Of a stretch of 64,000 nt of DNA, positions 35,906-46,279 are shown piece by piece (the first letter of the stretch is position 1; each line of letters opens with the position of its first letter). The notes beneath the pieces are model-generated. The model made no database searches. It worked only from the letters and a program-made list of their open reading frames with translations, and was not told where the DNA came from. The stretch comes from Earliella scabrosa. Taxonomy: Eukaryota > Basidiomycota > Agaricomycetes > Polyporales > Polyporaceae. Position numbers and translations under genes: made by a program. The DNA lies in assembly GCA_022605405.1 (NCBI GenBank), contig JABYQQ010000012.1, forward strand, positions 1,178,001 to 1,242,000. Direction: 5' to 3'.

Positions 35906-37408
35906 ATGGGAACAACCACCACAGTCTTCCTGATCGGGGCTACAGGTGAGTGTTCATGATTCAGATGCACCACCAAACCATGATCCAGTCCTTTTCGTCT
36001 CCAGGCTACATAGGAGGGGCAGTGCTCGCCCGCCTTCTTGAAGAGAAGAAGTATGCACTGCCTAAGACGCACATCACAGTTCTCACACGCAGCGGAGAGA
36101 AGGCCCGTAGGTTGCGCGCATTTGGCCTCGAACCCGTCGTCGGTTCGCTTGACGATCTCAAGACGCTCGAAGAGATCGCTACCAAGTCCGACGTTGTGAT
36201 TCAGTGTGTAAGTCATCACGGATGACCATGAGAAGGGATCACTGACGAGGCTATTCACCGTAACTGCAGGCAGACGCAGATCATATGCGGGCAAACAAGG
36301 CGATTTTGGGTGGCTTGAGGAAAAGACACGAGGCAAGCGGCACGACACCCATTTTGATTCATACGGTGAGTCCATGCTCATAGACATGTTTCTCATTGTG
36401 GATATGGACAACCCACTCTTCTCGTTGCACAGTCTGGAACAGGTATTTGCTATGTCAAACGCCTTCTGTTGCGTCTACTTGCTCATTAGCTCTCCGATAG
36501 CTGTCCTGTCAGACAATGCCCGTGGCATGCATGGCACAGATACCATATACTACGACTCAGATCCCGACCAGCTCGAGACCATCCCTCTCACACAGCCACA
36601 TCGAGATGTCGACCTCAACATCGTCGCTGCCGACAAAGAAGGTACTCTATCAGCCCAGCGAAGGAAGTCCCGATGTGATAGTAACCATCGTCATGCCATA
36701 CACCAGGCTATGTCAAGACCTTCATCGTCCTTCCTTCCACAGTCTATGGCATCGCCTCCAACCCGCTTGTGGACGCCGGCATCGCGAACCCTCAGTCCAT
36801 GCAAATCCCAAAGCTGATCGAGGCCAGCATAGATCGCCGACAAGCAGGCATGGTCGGTCTGGGGATAAACGTCCATCCGAACGTGCACATCGACGACCGT
36901 GAGTGCCCTTCCTCTGATCCATCGAGTCTCAGCCTGAACAACTCGAACGAACGTCCGCAGTTGCCGACCTGTACCGCGTGATCCTCGACGCCGCCCTCGC
37001 CGGGCAGCAAATCGGCCACGGTCGCGAAGGATTCTACTTCGGGGAGAACGGCGAGCACACGCTCTACCAGATCGCGGAAGCAATCGGCTGTGCGCTCCAG
37101 GAGCTGCGCCTCGCCGACAACGCCACGCCCTCTACGTTCACCAAGCACGAACTCGACAAGTATTTCGCGGGAGTGCGTTTGTTCACTTCTTCTTCTTCTC
37201 GTCTGCTGGCTTCTGCCATTCAGAGTCACAACGATGCTGATGGGTTGTTGACTTCTTGTCGCCGCGACAGTCCGAGAGCCTGGGAACGAACGTCCGTTGC
37301 CGCGGGGAGCGCTCTCGAGCGATAGGTTGGCGACCGACAATGACCGCGACTGACTTGCTCAAGAGTATCAAGCCGGAGATCGAGTACATCCTTGCTCGAC
37401 GCTCGTAA
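35906..37408 (+). CDS. NmrA-like / atypical SDR NAD(P)-binding protein
   Basis: Rossmann-fold protein of the NmrA/extended-SDR group, possibly a redox sensor or a dehydrogenase/epimerase. Start at 35906 (MGTTTTVFLIGATGYIGG); GATGYIGG is the GxxGxxG dinucleotide-binding loop. Further features: ITVLTRSGEKARRL (NADP-type Arg after beta2), DVVIQCADADH, ILIHTSGTAVLSD, FIVLPSTVYGIASNP (Tyr of the SDR type), VHPNVHIDDLADLYRVILDA and GHGREGFYFGENGEH. The C-terminus is ...KPEIEYILARRS, stop 37406-37408. Introns interrupt GATG|YIGG and CA|DADH; a 10-nt exon (36433-36442) encodes SGT. About 350 residues, full length for the group. Whether it acts as an enzyme or a regulator is not shown. Confidence 0.88.
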
Positions 37409-37887
37409 AAAAGAGGCCTGCAGTACAATGACTGACGGCTGACAGTCGGCCACACTTGACGTTCCCTCAGCGCTGGTGTGTATAAGCTACGGAAGAACAA
37501 CGGGGGTCTCCCTTCTTTCTACCATCTTCCGGGATAGTTATATCCATGCGAAGTCCCACACGGGGTTTACCGTTGGCATGGATGGCATCCACATCGTCAC
37601 CCAATGCATTGCTCTCCACTACGTTCCACCTGGTATTCACCACTACACAATGAACCCACCACCGTCTCTGCCCACCCAGAAGTCGCTCCCTGCTTCGAAT
37701 TCCTTTCTGATCAAGATCGGCGGCGGCGGATTCCTAGTATCGTGTTGTTTCGTTGTCTGAAACCTGCGCCCACTGGTGACGTTTACTTACATGAATCGTC
37801 CGACGTACTACAGTGGCCGACATAACTAGTATTCGACTCATCGTTCGGCTACAACGCTATGGATATTAACATTGTCAAGTGTGTTAC
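37409..37887. other. Intergenic region before tRNA-Gly
   Basis: It holds the 3' UTR of the NmrA-like gene. Two short overlapping ORFs (37476-37825) have no recognisable features. No gene is supported. Confidence 0.5.
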
Positions 37888-37958
37888 GCATTAATGGGGT
37901 AGTGGTAACCTGGGTCGTTGCCATCGACCCGCCGGGGGTTCGATTCCCCCTTAATGCA
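37888..37958 (+). tRNA. tRNA-Gly (anticodon GCC)
   Basis: 71-nt cloverleaf without intron. The acceptor stem GCATTAA pairs perfectly with TTAATGC, discriminator A. D-loop region GGGGTAGTGGTAACC (A box). Anticodon stem GGTCG/CGACC with loop TTGCCAT, anticodon GCC. T-arm stem GGGGG/CCCCC with loop TTCGATT (B box GGTTCGATTCC). All 7+5+5 visible stem pairs are Watson-Crick. Confidence 0.95.
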
Positions 37959-38329
37959 TATACGCCATCAAGGTCAATTTTGTTGAACTGCGGTATGATT
38001 GTTGGAGCGAATACGATGAAGTCCACTAGAGCCTGCTCGTCGTGGTGCTCTCCATCTGGAGGCTGCTGACTATGCAATCTCCGCCCCTCCTTAACTTTAG
38101 CGCTCATGCCACCCTCCTACTCCAACTTCGGCTCGTTTTTTGTCTCCCCTAGGCAGACGATGGGACCTACTGAGGGGGGGATAGACGGTCCTTCCTCGTT
38201 TTTACGCCGCCGTGCATACCATCGGACCTGAGCCTCCAGTAAGGGTGGGTCCTACTTTCCTGGACCCGAGTCAACATCATAGAACCTGCGAATGCACACA
38301 ATCCCTCTGCGCGCACTACCCCCAGGTCA
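37959..38329. other. Intergenic region after tRNA-Gly
   Basis: No supported gene. ORFs on both strands are under 125 codons and unlike known families. Confidence 0.45.
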
Positions 38330-38680
38330 GTAGACCGCCATTCCCAGACAACTCTATAAACTCCACGCAATCTGTGGGGTCATTGAGATGTTCCACGCGC
38401 ATGCCATCGCGGACTCGCCAAATCCGGATGGACGCGTCCCCAAAGACAAACGCACAAGCAACATATTTTTTATCTCTTGAACTTGAAAGGCATGCGACGC
38501 TGGGCCTGGTCGTGATGGCGAGAGCCCTCACCGTGCGCTGCAAGCGAGAGCATCCTACACCGTTGGCCGACGTCCCATAGTTCATAGTTGTACGGCCTCC
38601 TCCACAGGAACGACAATGAGCCGCCCGCCATCCGGAGAGAATGCAACGAACTAAGACACTAAGCAATGAATATCCTGTCA
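38330..38680 (-). pseudogene. Relic of a WD40-repeat protein
   Basis: Reading the minus strand, three broken pieces of WD40 repeats appear: FVAFSPDGGRLIVV in one frame, then YELWDVGQRCRMLSLAAH in another, then DKKYVACAFVFGDASIRIW and HLNDPTDCVEFIELSGNGG in a third. These are the FSPDG, LWDV and SIRIW signatures of WD repeats, in correct order but separated by frameshifts and a stop. No upstream start or further repeats were found, so it looks like a decayed fragment of a larger WD40 gene (a NACHT-WD or similar family is possible but not shown). Confidence 0.6.
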
Positions 38681-38835
38681 CGTATTATGCAGATCTGAGA
38701 GGGGAAGGACTGACGCAGGGTGATTTGGGTATCCGACCATGTACTGACGTCGACCTCTAGCGCGAGGTGAGCAACGTTTGGACATGTTGTAGTAGGCTCG
38801 TAAACCAGCCTCTAGTTCTTCGTCCCTCAGAATAG

Positions 38836-39165
38836 AGGCTGGAATTACCTAGGAGAGGGGGTGCAGAGGTCCCCCGTGGGAATGTCGGAGTTTGAATCAC
38901 CTCAAGTGCGGAAGCTCACTGCGCTGCCACCTAGTACGAATGCCAATAAAAATCACGTAGGGTGCGAGGTGCATTGATATAAGTAAGTTCCCCTCCGAAT
39001 TCTAGCAGAAAGCGATGTGTGTATGTCAAGACGCGAAACCGTGCAATGAGCCTGGTGGCGGGCGTTGTGGCTGCGTCTCGACGCTCGCGTCTTCCCTGCC
39101 AGGATTCGGACTCCGACGTTCCCACGGGGGACCTCTGCACCCCCTCTCCTAGGTAATTCTAGCCT
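38836..39165. mobile_element. Foldback-type element: 63-bp inverted repeats with 204-bp spacer
   Basis: The arms 38836-38898 and 39103-39165 are inverted copies with 4 mismatches in 63 positions. Each arm holds a GGGGG...CCCCC small hairpin and a B-box-like segment (GTCGGAGTCCGAATC on the right arm, reverse strand). No clear target-site duplication and no coding sequence in the spacer. It could be a non-autonomous foldback element or two inverted copies of a tRNA-derived repeat. Confidence 0.6.
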
Positions 39166-39311
39166 AATGTTGTAGCCAATAAACACTTGCGCACGACGCG
39201 TGAAACCCGAACAGAACGATTTAGGAGCAGAATCCCAGACAGTGAGAATAATCGTACTACGGTTTGATTCAAGATGAAGTACTAACCGACAAGCTCGAGA
39301 TATGCAGACGG

Positions 39312-39878
39312 CTAATTAGACGACGCCTTAGCACGGGGCAGACGTCTGGCATGTTTCTTTGCAGTGCAATGTCCACACATTGGAGCTTTGCCACGCAGCG
39401 AGAGGTAAGCACTGAAGCAATGAAGGAACATGGCGGCAGTAGCATGGCGCTGCCAGGGACTAACAAACCCCCATTGCAGTAGCTCTGGGAGCTTGGGTAG
39501 AAGCATGATAATGGGCGCGACCTCGAATAGTTCGGTCTGGCAGTCGGTCCCGGGAAGCGCGACGTAGGCCGGGATTGGCGTCGAGGGAGCTGGAGATCTC
39601 ACGGTCCAGATTGTCCTTGCACCTGATGGATATGCTTCGGAACAGGTGAAAGCGAGTGCGAGGAATCCAGGACTTGCAAGCTGTAGAACAGCTGAGGGTG
39701 CTTGTGTGTAGCAGTGAAGGTGATTGACTGTCTTCTCCTCGACTTCTGATGGTCGAGCCAATGCCATTGCTTTGACTAGTGTGCGATGACCTATATGGTA
39801 AGGGGCTATGCTAAGCAAGATGTAGAGACGGTGAGGGATAGACTGGGCGGAATGTTTGAATGAAGGAAGAGAAATCAA
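39312..39878 (-). CDS. Hypothetical ORF, doubtful
   Basis: A 188-codon open frame. An internal ATG would start a product MALARPSEVEEKTVNHLHC. There are some hydrophobic stretches (APIIMLLPKLPELLQWGF) and a late CGHC. No family is recognised, and the surrounding DNA is repeat-rich. It may be chance; reported only as a candidate. Confidence 0.2.
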   Translation of the reverse strand: MISLPSFKHSAQSIPHRLYILLSIAPYHIGHRTLVKAMALARPSEVEEKTVNHLHCYTQAPSAVLQLASPGFLALAFTCSEAYPSGARTIWTVRSPAPSTPIPAYVALPGTDCQTELFEVAPIIMLLPKLPELLQWGFVSPWQRHATAAMFLHCFSAYLSLRGKAPMCGHCTAKKHARRLPRAKASSN

Positions 39879-40171
39879 ACGGACCTTGGCATGTACCGGG
39901 GTGGTGTTAAAGGTTTGTTCGCGTTGTACAAGCGGTCAACTTCGGCGAATGTAGTGCGATTGACACGCTGTGAACACTGCAGATGTGTAATCTCAGAAGC
40001 AAGGAGCCCATGATTTGCATCTTTATGTGCTTGCTACTCAACGCTGGGATTGAACACGCGAATTGAACATGACCACTCACTTGACCATAATCATCCAACT
40101 CATGATTCACGTCACAGTTAGCTATGGCAGAGGATCTGTCACGATATGTACCGCTCCGCCGCACGCACGCT
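39879..40171. other. Intergenic region downstream of the acid phosphatase
   Basis: It likely contains the phosphatase 3' UTR. Nothing else is seen. Confidence 0.4.
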
Positions 40172-42077
40172 TCAAGCCCCGCACGTCGCGTTCCACCTCT
40201 CGTCGCCCCACCCATGCCGCACGCTCTCCCGATTCGCCTCCACAAAGTCCCCCAGCGCACACGACCCATACCGCCCGCTCATGCGCTTGCACATCGTCAG
40301 CGGCACCGGCGCGTCGTTCAGCACCAGCCGGATCTGCGGGCCCTCGAACGACGACGCGCACCGAAACTTCTCCCACACCATCTGCGCCCCGAACGGCACC
40401 TGGTGCGACGTCCGGAACTCGCGCCCGCGCCGCACGGGGCCCTTCGGCGAGATCGGCGGCGTGTCCTTTGCGAGCCCGAGCGCGGTCAGCGCGAGGTCGA
40501 TCGTCGTGTCGTGCCCGAACTCGAGGTAGACGCTTTTCGCGTCCCCGGTCGCGTTCGTGAAGCTGACAGTGACAAGGAAGGTCCGATCATCGTCAGCACA
40601 TTGACGAAAACCGCAGCGGACAGCAACGGTGGCCACTTACCGCTCCACCAGCTTGTTCACGAACAGCCCGCCCAGGATCTGGCCCATGGGCGTCGGGAGG
40701 TTGTACCCGAACGCGCCGTCCATGAGCAGGTCGAGCTCATACTCAAAGTCCTCAATCTCGCTCTGCGTGAACGCGCCGCACCACGGCGACGCGCCATGCG
40801 CGGCGAGGTCGTACGCACACGCGTACAGCGCGCCGTGTACGTTGTCCGTCGACAGGTTGACGCCAGGGAGCAGCCTGTTCAGGCGCTTCGCGATCGGCGG
40901 CAGGTAGATGCTGCCCCATTCGACCACGGCCTGCACAATGGCCCATGGATCCCATTATCCATGACCCATCATCCATCATCCCGAAACGTCAGCGTTCGCT
41001 GCAAGGGCGGAGAGGTAAGTACGAGAGCCCACGCACGTCGTTCCCATACGCGTACTTCCAGTTCTTGCAGGTGTCCATGGGCGTGATCCAGGACACCGTC
41101 ACTTCGTCCTCGGCGATGACCTCGAACGCGGTCGCGTTGAGCGACGCCCACTCCCGCCCAAAGTACCCGAGCGCGAACCACTGCGCGGACTCCACCACGC
41201 GGTCCTGCAGGCCCGCGAGCACCGAGTCAGCCTCCAGATGCGCGTACTTGAGGCGGAAGCTGTTCAGGGGCGAGGAAAGCGGTCAGCCAGCGTGATTGAC
41301 GTTAACCATAGAGGACCCCCATGCAAATGCAGCCCGTGCGATTGGCCCCTGGGCTGCCGGTGGCGCCAGGTCCCGGATTCGAGCATCGAACATGGGAAGG
41401 GCATCATTACAGCACGAACGCGCCCGAACGAGTCCAACGCACTGCGCAGATCTAATGTTACTGAATGGCGAGACACTCACTCGACGCCGTGCTGGAAGAG
41501 CTGCATGCGGCCGGGCGCGGTGAGGTCGTCATGGCCGAGCGTGGACGCGTATCCGTCCTGCAAGAACGCGAGGCTCTCGGGCAGCCGCGCCTTCCTGATC
41601 GCGGCCGACGCGTTTCCGAGCTTCGCGACCAGGTCCGTGATGAAGACGAGCTCCGACGAGAGGGGGTACCGCGAGCCATGCCTGCCCATCTGCATATAAT
41701 TAGAAAGCGCGGGCGGTGTGTGAGCGTGCGGGTCTTCTCAGCTTCGAGGCACATGGTGGGGAGTACAGAGCGACGGACGATATTGCAGAACGGAGCAACA
41801 ACATTGGTTAAGCAATAAAGAATGGGAGGGTAGGATGATGCGAGTATCAGATTCAGAGTATGTAGAGAAGCACACGCACAAGCATGACCTGCTCGACCTT
41901 GCAGTCCTCCGGGAGCGTCTCCCTGATCCCGCTCGGCACAGGACCCTTCTGGTACGGCGAGAGGTTTCCGAGGTGCGCCTTGTAGTCGAACGTCGTCCAA
42001 GTGCGCGGCTCCGGCGACGCGTGCGCGTTCGCCACGAGCGCGCCCAACACGGTCACGATCCCGACGCCGAGCTTCAT
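40172..42077 (-). CDS. Secreted histidine acid phosphatase, phytase-like
   Basis: Extracellular phosphomonoesterase that uses a phosphohistidine intermediate; phosphate scavenging, perhaps from phytate. Start at 42077: signal peptide MKLGVGIVTVLGALVANAHA, then the mature part. The active-site motif RHGSRYP sits just after an intron (QVMLMGRHGSRYP); the proton-donor HD is in LEFGHDTTIDLAL (near 40530). Cysteines (EDCKVE, DTCKNWKY, CAYD, WCGAF, FRCASS, LTMCKR, GSCAL, NATCGA) suit the disulfide pattern. N-glycosylation sites include NAS, NAT and NLS. Stop at 40172 after WNATCGA. About 440 residues, normal for the family. One intron (about 41276-41470) is near 195 nt, much longer than the others. 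Phytase versus general acid phosphatase is not decided by the motifs. Confidence 0.9.
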
Positions 42078-42396
42078 TCCTGCCCGTTCCGTTTTATGAT
42101 TCTCTTGACAAGCTTGTTCGAGGAAAGCCTAAGCTTGGGAAGGCCGAGTATTTGCGCTTGCGGCTTGGAAGGGGCAAACGTCGACGACCAGGAGAATCCA
42201 AGGCCCTTGGCTAGGGGGAAGTGGGTTCGGAATCTCGGGAGACGCGCACAAAAAACGGTCGCACGACCACGAATCCAGTTTATATTCCGAATCCCCTCCT
42301 CGTGAGTCGTCCCCCGCATCAACGGCATAGCGTGTCGCCGACGCAGCGCCCACCGCGCGCAAGCCGTAAGTACGTCGGTCGGCCCAAATTCCAATA

Positions 42397-42731
42397 GCCT
42401 CACTCAATTCTGATATTATAATTTTGGGGCGGGCGCTTTGCAGAGCTCGGGAAGATTAGCGAGCACAAGCGGCGGGACGCGATCGCGAATGTCCTGCACG
42501 AACACCTCCTCCGCTCCCTCCTCTGTGGGTTATTGCCCGTTGTCCATGCAGCACCACTAGTGCATTTCTTTGCGGCTGACATTGAGAGAGCTCACGGCCA
42601 TGCTCAGGAGGACACAGAGGGGAAGAAGCCAAAAGTTGTGGGCGCAGCTGGTGCTTGGGGCTCGCTCGCCAATCACCCCGAGCTCTGTAAAGCGCCCGCC
42701 CGAAAATTATAATGTAAGAATTGAGTGAGGC
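42397..42731. mobile_element. MITE with about 55-bp terminal inverted repeats and TA target duplication
   Basis: The left terminus (42397-42451) starts GCCTCACTCAATTCT and the right terminus (42677-42731) ends AGAATTGAGTGAGGC. The arms match with about 4 mismatches in 55 bp. TA flanks both ends (42395-42396, 42732-42733), the duplication expected for Tc1/mariner-type transposition. Total 335 bp with no transposase, so non-autonomous. The 230-bp interior has one uninterrupted frame of about 80 codons on the plus strand, which could be captured coding sequence. Confidence 0.85.
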
Positions 42732-42858
42732 TAATGTCTGAAATATTCTCCCAAGCTGTGTCGGGCGAGGGAGAGCGATAACGGGGAGAGCGGTCCAACA
42801 GCGGGCCACGCTGCACATGCGGGTGGAGGAACACGGCGACGACGGGCATGATGTCAAC

Positions 42859-43275
42859 CTATTCCGGTGGATGGCTCTGATCGCGCGACCCGCTGATGCA
42901 TGATGACGGTCTCTGCCAGGCACTCTCCTGTCCACGTCCTTGACCTTGCCATGTGGCCCCGTCGAGATAACCTAGCGCGTCGGATGTAGCGCCCGGAAGC
43001 GGCGGTCCGCTGAGGAATGAGTTGACATCTGGTGGATGGCCGCGAAACTCGAAAACATAACCCTGGGGGCTCAGGAGGTGGACGAACGTTGCTGCAAGGT
43101 TCATTGAACGCTGACACTGTGGACAGCGTGTGGGAAGCTGTTGGCGCCCAATTAATAGGCTTACCGCATGGAGGAGGAAGGCCGGATTATTTGTATCGAT
43201 GAAATGTGTCCTCAGGAGCGTCGGATATAACATTGAGTCGGCGTCGTCGCTGGTGGAATTACTCACACCTTGCAA
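42859..43275 (-). CDS. Hypothetical ORF beside the MITE, doubtful
   Basis: 138-codon frame beginning MQGVSNSTSDDADSMLYP and containing CPQCQRSMNLAATFVHLL. No known domain is recognised; it could be a short or decayed gene. Low GC-skew contrast with neighbours gives no help. Confidence 0.25.
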   Translation of the reverse strand: MQGVSNSTSDDADSMLYPTLLRTHFIDTNNPAFLLHAVSLLIGRQQLPTRCPQCQRSMNLAATFVHLLSPQGYVFEFRGHPPDVNSFLSGPPLPGATSDALGYLDGATWQGQGRGQESAWQRPSSCISGSRDQSHPPE

Positions 43276-44190
43276 CAGGTGTGTGGTGAACGGCCGTAGT
43301 CTCGCATGACATCAACGTACGTGTCTGTGAACGGGATGTCCCCAGCAACTGTAAGCGGTGGTGAGCAACACGGAAAATCCAAAGGACAAAACACCGAAAA
43401 TTACAGACGTCTCACCGGTACTCTCCCGGATCCGCACGGGAACCCGCGGACGAGAGCGCATGTGCATTCGCATTCACGACTCGGAGTCGCGGTGGGACGG
43501 CAGTGGCGGGGGTGATCCAAGCAAACGGCCATCCTCCGAATCTATACTAATACTATAGAGCAGAAACTAACATCGAGGGCCTCCCGACGCGCGATGGACT
43601 AATGTACAGAGAACGCTGCTCTCAACGCGAACGCGAGACCGATCGTACTGTCTACGCCCTGGATTACGACGCCGGGAACGGGGGCGGGCGGGTACCGGCG
43701 GTGCGGCGGGGGCGGGAGGCGGTGGCGGGTGTAGAGAGTGAGGTATACAGGTGTATTAAAACCGCGTCAGAAGGGTACGGTAGATGGTTCGCTGTGTCGG
43801 GAGAAAGCCGGCGATGGGGATGACATGAGGATGGGGATGAAGACGTAGTGTAGTGATGGCAACTCTACATTGTGATGACGTGTGCGAAATACGAGTGTTG
43901 GTCGATAGCGAAGAATCGGGTCAGTGGGTGAGTGTCTGTCAGAGTATGTAGCAGATAGTCGTTGCAGATGCAGATGCGCGAGGTATGTTAGGAACCGGAC
44001 GGCGGCGCGTGGTGCCTCTTGTTGGGGATGCGGCAGGGCGACCGGCCGTTGTCAGACGAACGTTTTGAGATATGAGCAGTTGAAGCGGTCGTCCTCTGTA
44101 TTCTCACCGCGCCGGGGAATAGACTGAGAAGGCTTCGTCATCCAGAGACATTTGCCATCATGGAGGCACGGAATACTCACCTGCTACGTA
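43276..44190. other. Intergenic region
   Basis: G-rich plus strand. Only short ORFs without domain features. No RNA gene or repeat is recognised. The left end is near a possible decayed ORF and the right end is the Nudix 3' flank. Confidence 0.45.
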
Positions 44191-44885
44191 TCACCGCTTG
44201 GGCGGTGCGAGGGTGGATAGGGACAGACCTTGGGCGAGCTCCGCTTTCCATGCGAGCCGTCTTGACGCCTCAGCATAGTCGACCCACTCCCTCCGCCGCT
44301 CCTTGCTTTCTAACCACTCGGCGTCGAGGGCTTGCACGTCGAGCTCGTAGAAGTGATACGTTGACGACGCCGACGGTATTGTTGTCACGAAGCGCGTGAT
44401 TGTGCCGCGCACGCCCGCTACAAGGAGGGAGGGGAGGAATGCACATGCGCACGCACGATGCATGTTCGGGGGGTTCAACGCGGTCGCGCAAGCACGCAGC
44501 AACGCAGCGTCGGATGAGGTGGGTGGAGGCAGAGGAGGAAAGCGAATGGTCAGGAATGGGGACGGTAGACGGATGGACAAAGGGTGAGACCTTCTTCCAA
44601 GGCTTCCCGCGAGGCTGCTGCTTCTAGCACCCCGTCTGTTGGTTCCCATCCTCCCTTGGGCACTAGAGGGTTCGTAGGCGGGTGGGGGTGAGGGGTCGAG
44701 TGCATACAGTCAGCAATGGTGACGTATGTGTGGGAGACGGGGGATGCGGCGAGAGGAACGAGACACTCACAGACCCAGTTATTTGGCCGTTTTCTACTTG
44801 TGATGACGAGGACCTTGCCAGCCGACCGCGCGATCGGGATGGCGCAACAGACGACACGGGGCGTCGACCGTCCTTTATTGCTCAT
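44191..44885 (-). CDS. Nudix hydrolase, Aps1/Ddp1 (diphosphoinositol polyphosphate phosphatase) type
   Basis: Hydrolyses diphosphoinositol polyphosphates and/or dinucleoside polyphosphates. Three exons: MSNKGRSTPRVVCCAI to NNWV; LPKGGWEPTDGVLEAAASRE to EE; then AGVRGTITRFVTTIPS to the stop after STLAPPKR. The Nudix box reads GGWEPTDGVLEAAASREALEEAG, with the metal-binding REALEE core intact and the spacing between GG and the first Glu longer by two, as in yeast Ddp1. Splicing at VIT...NNWV|LPKGG and EE|AGV is supported by restored motifs; the second donor is GTCTCA, a weak GT site, and that intron is unusually long (about 200 nt). About 150 residues, typical size. Confidence 0.9.
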
Positions 44886-46279
44886 GATGAGGTGTGAGGC
44901 GGGAGACGATTAGGTGGTGTGGTGGTAGGAGTTAGCGGTGGTCGGAGATGCGTATAAGGATTAGAGGCAGGTGGATGTGGGGCCTAGTGAGAGGGAGGGT
45001 CTATATGCCTAGCTGGAATGGTGTTGTGGTGGCAGGAATGGGCCGGAGCCGAAAGCAGCCTTCTCGATTTCTCTCGTGTCGGCAAGGATGCTGGGTCTGC
45101 GTCTAACGTCTAACGTCTGTCGCTTGGAGCCAGGTGGTCAAGGACACGTAATCGCCAGCGCGACGGGGCGGTGAGGGCGACTCGGAGATGGACAGGAGCA
45201 GGGGGCAGGGGCAGGGGACGCGGGTGTGTCAGAGCACGAAGACTGAGAGCCGGACGAGGCGTTTTGTGGGTTCGGAGTGGAGGATCGTGGGACGGTTCGC
45301 GATGTGGATATCCGCAGTGCTGCGAGAGCGGAGGCCGAGTTTATCAGCGACTTGCCACTCGGACGAGGTTGCGACTGGGCAGGGATGCGCCGGCTCCGCG
45401 TCGTACGGGGCAGAGAACGGGCGGCGGTTGCTCACCTGGGACGGCCTGCGGGCTGCGTACACGTCGTAGTCCGGATCGCGGTGTGGGTCGACGAGAGCGT
45501 GTTGGCGTCGACGGGAAGTCGTCCGCGGCGGAGAGCGGGGAGCGCGACGGGGCCGGGAAGGACGCGGGAGGCACACGACCTGGAAGACAGAGAGAAAGGG
45601 GCAACGGGGGACGCGGGCGGGGTTTAAGACTGGGAGAAAGGCGCAATCGGCGTCTTGCAGCTCGAGCACAGACTGGTCGGGACGAGATGGGACTGGCAGA
45701 GACAGAGAGAGCGTGCAGCGGGCAGCGGGCGGGTGCGAGAGCTGTGGCTGCAGATTTTCGCCCAATGACTTCACGCACGTTCCTCGGCCCTCTCCACCGC
45801 CGCCCCTTCCGGCATGTCCCAGTCCCAGCCCTCGCCTTCCCTCTCGCCCGCCCGCCAACAGTCCGTGCCAGTCCGCCAGGCCGCCGTCCGCACGCCGCCG
45901 CCGCGAGGAGGTCGCAGTCGATGTCGTAGCCGGGGTCGCAGCGAGCACGACGAGCCGAAGCTGCCCTCTTCCGCACTTTGAGTTCGCGCACGGCCGTCTG
46001 CGCACCCTTAAACCCGCGTCCTTCTCGTCTTCTCCGATCTCGATGCTCCAGATTGGCATGCCCCCACCAGTGGCGCAGATCTCTCTTGCCTTATCCCAAT
46101 TAACTTAGTTCTCAATAGCTATCGTAAGCGTATCCAGACTCTGCGACAAAGCCGTCCCATTCCGGCCGCCCCTCCTCCAAAACGCCGTCGACAGTCGCTC
46201 AACCACATCCCCACCGGAACATATCCACAGGCTCGCACGATGTCACAACCCTGTCCACCCCATGACCCTCGCCCTGCGT
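44886..46279. other. GC-rich region without a supported gene
   Basis: It contains the Nudix promoter and the 3' flank of the ZIP gene. Long frames occur on both strands (for example 45229-46059 minus, 45171-45929 plus), but they are Arg/Pro/Ser-rich, overlap each other and look like products of high GC. No domain, RNA or repeat was found. Confidence 0.5.

Noticed and set aside
40124..41086. 320-codon plus-strand frame
   Set aside because: Antisense of the acid phosphatase; Arg/His-rich with no family features.
45171..46059. Overlapping frames of 252 and 276 codons on both strands
   Set aside because: High-GC low-complexity translations with no motif and no plausible introns.
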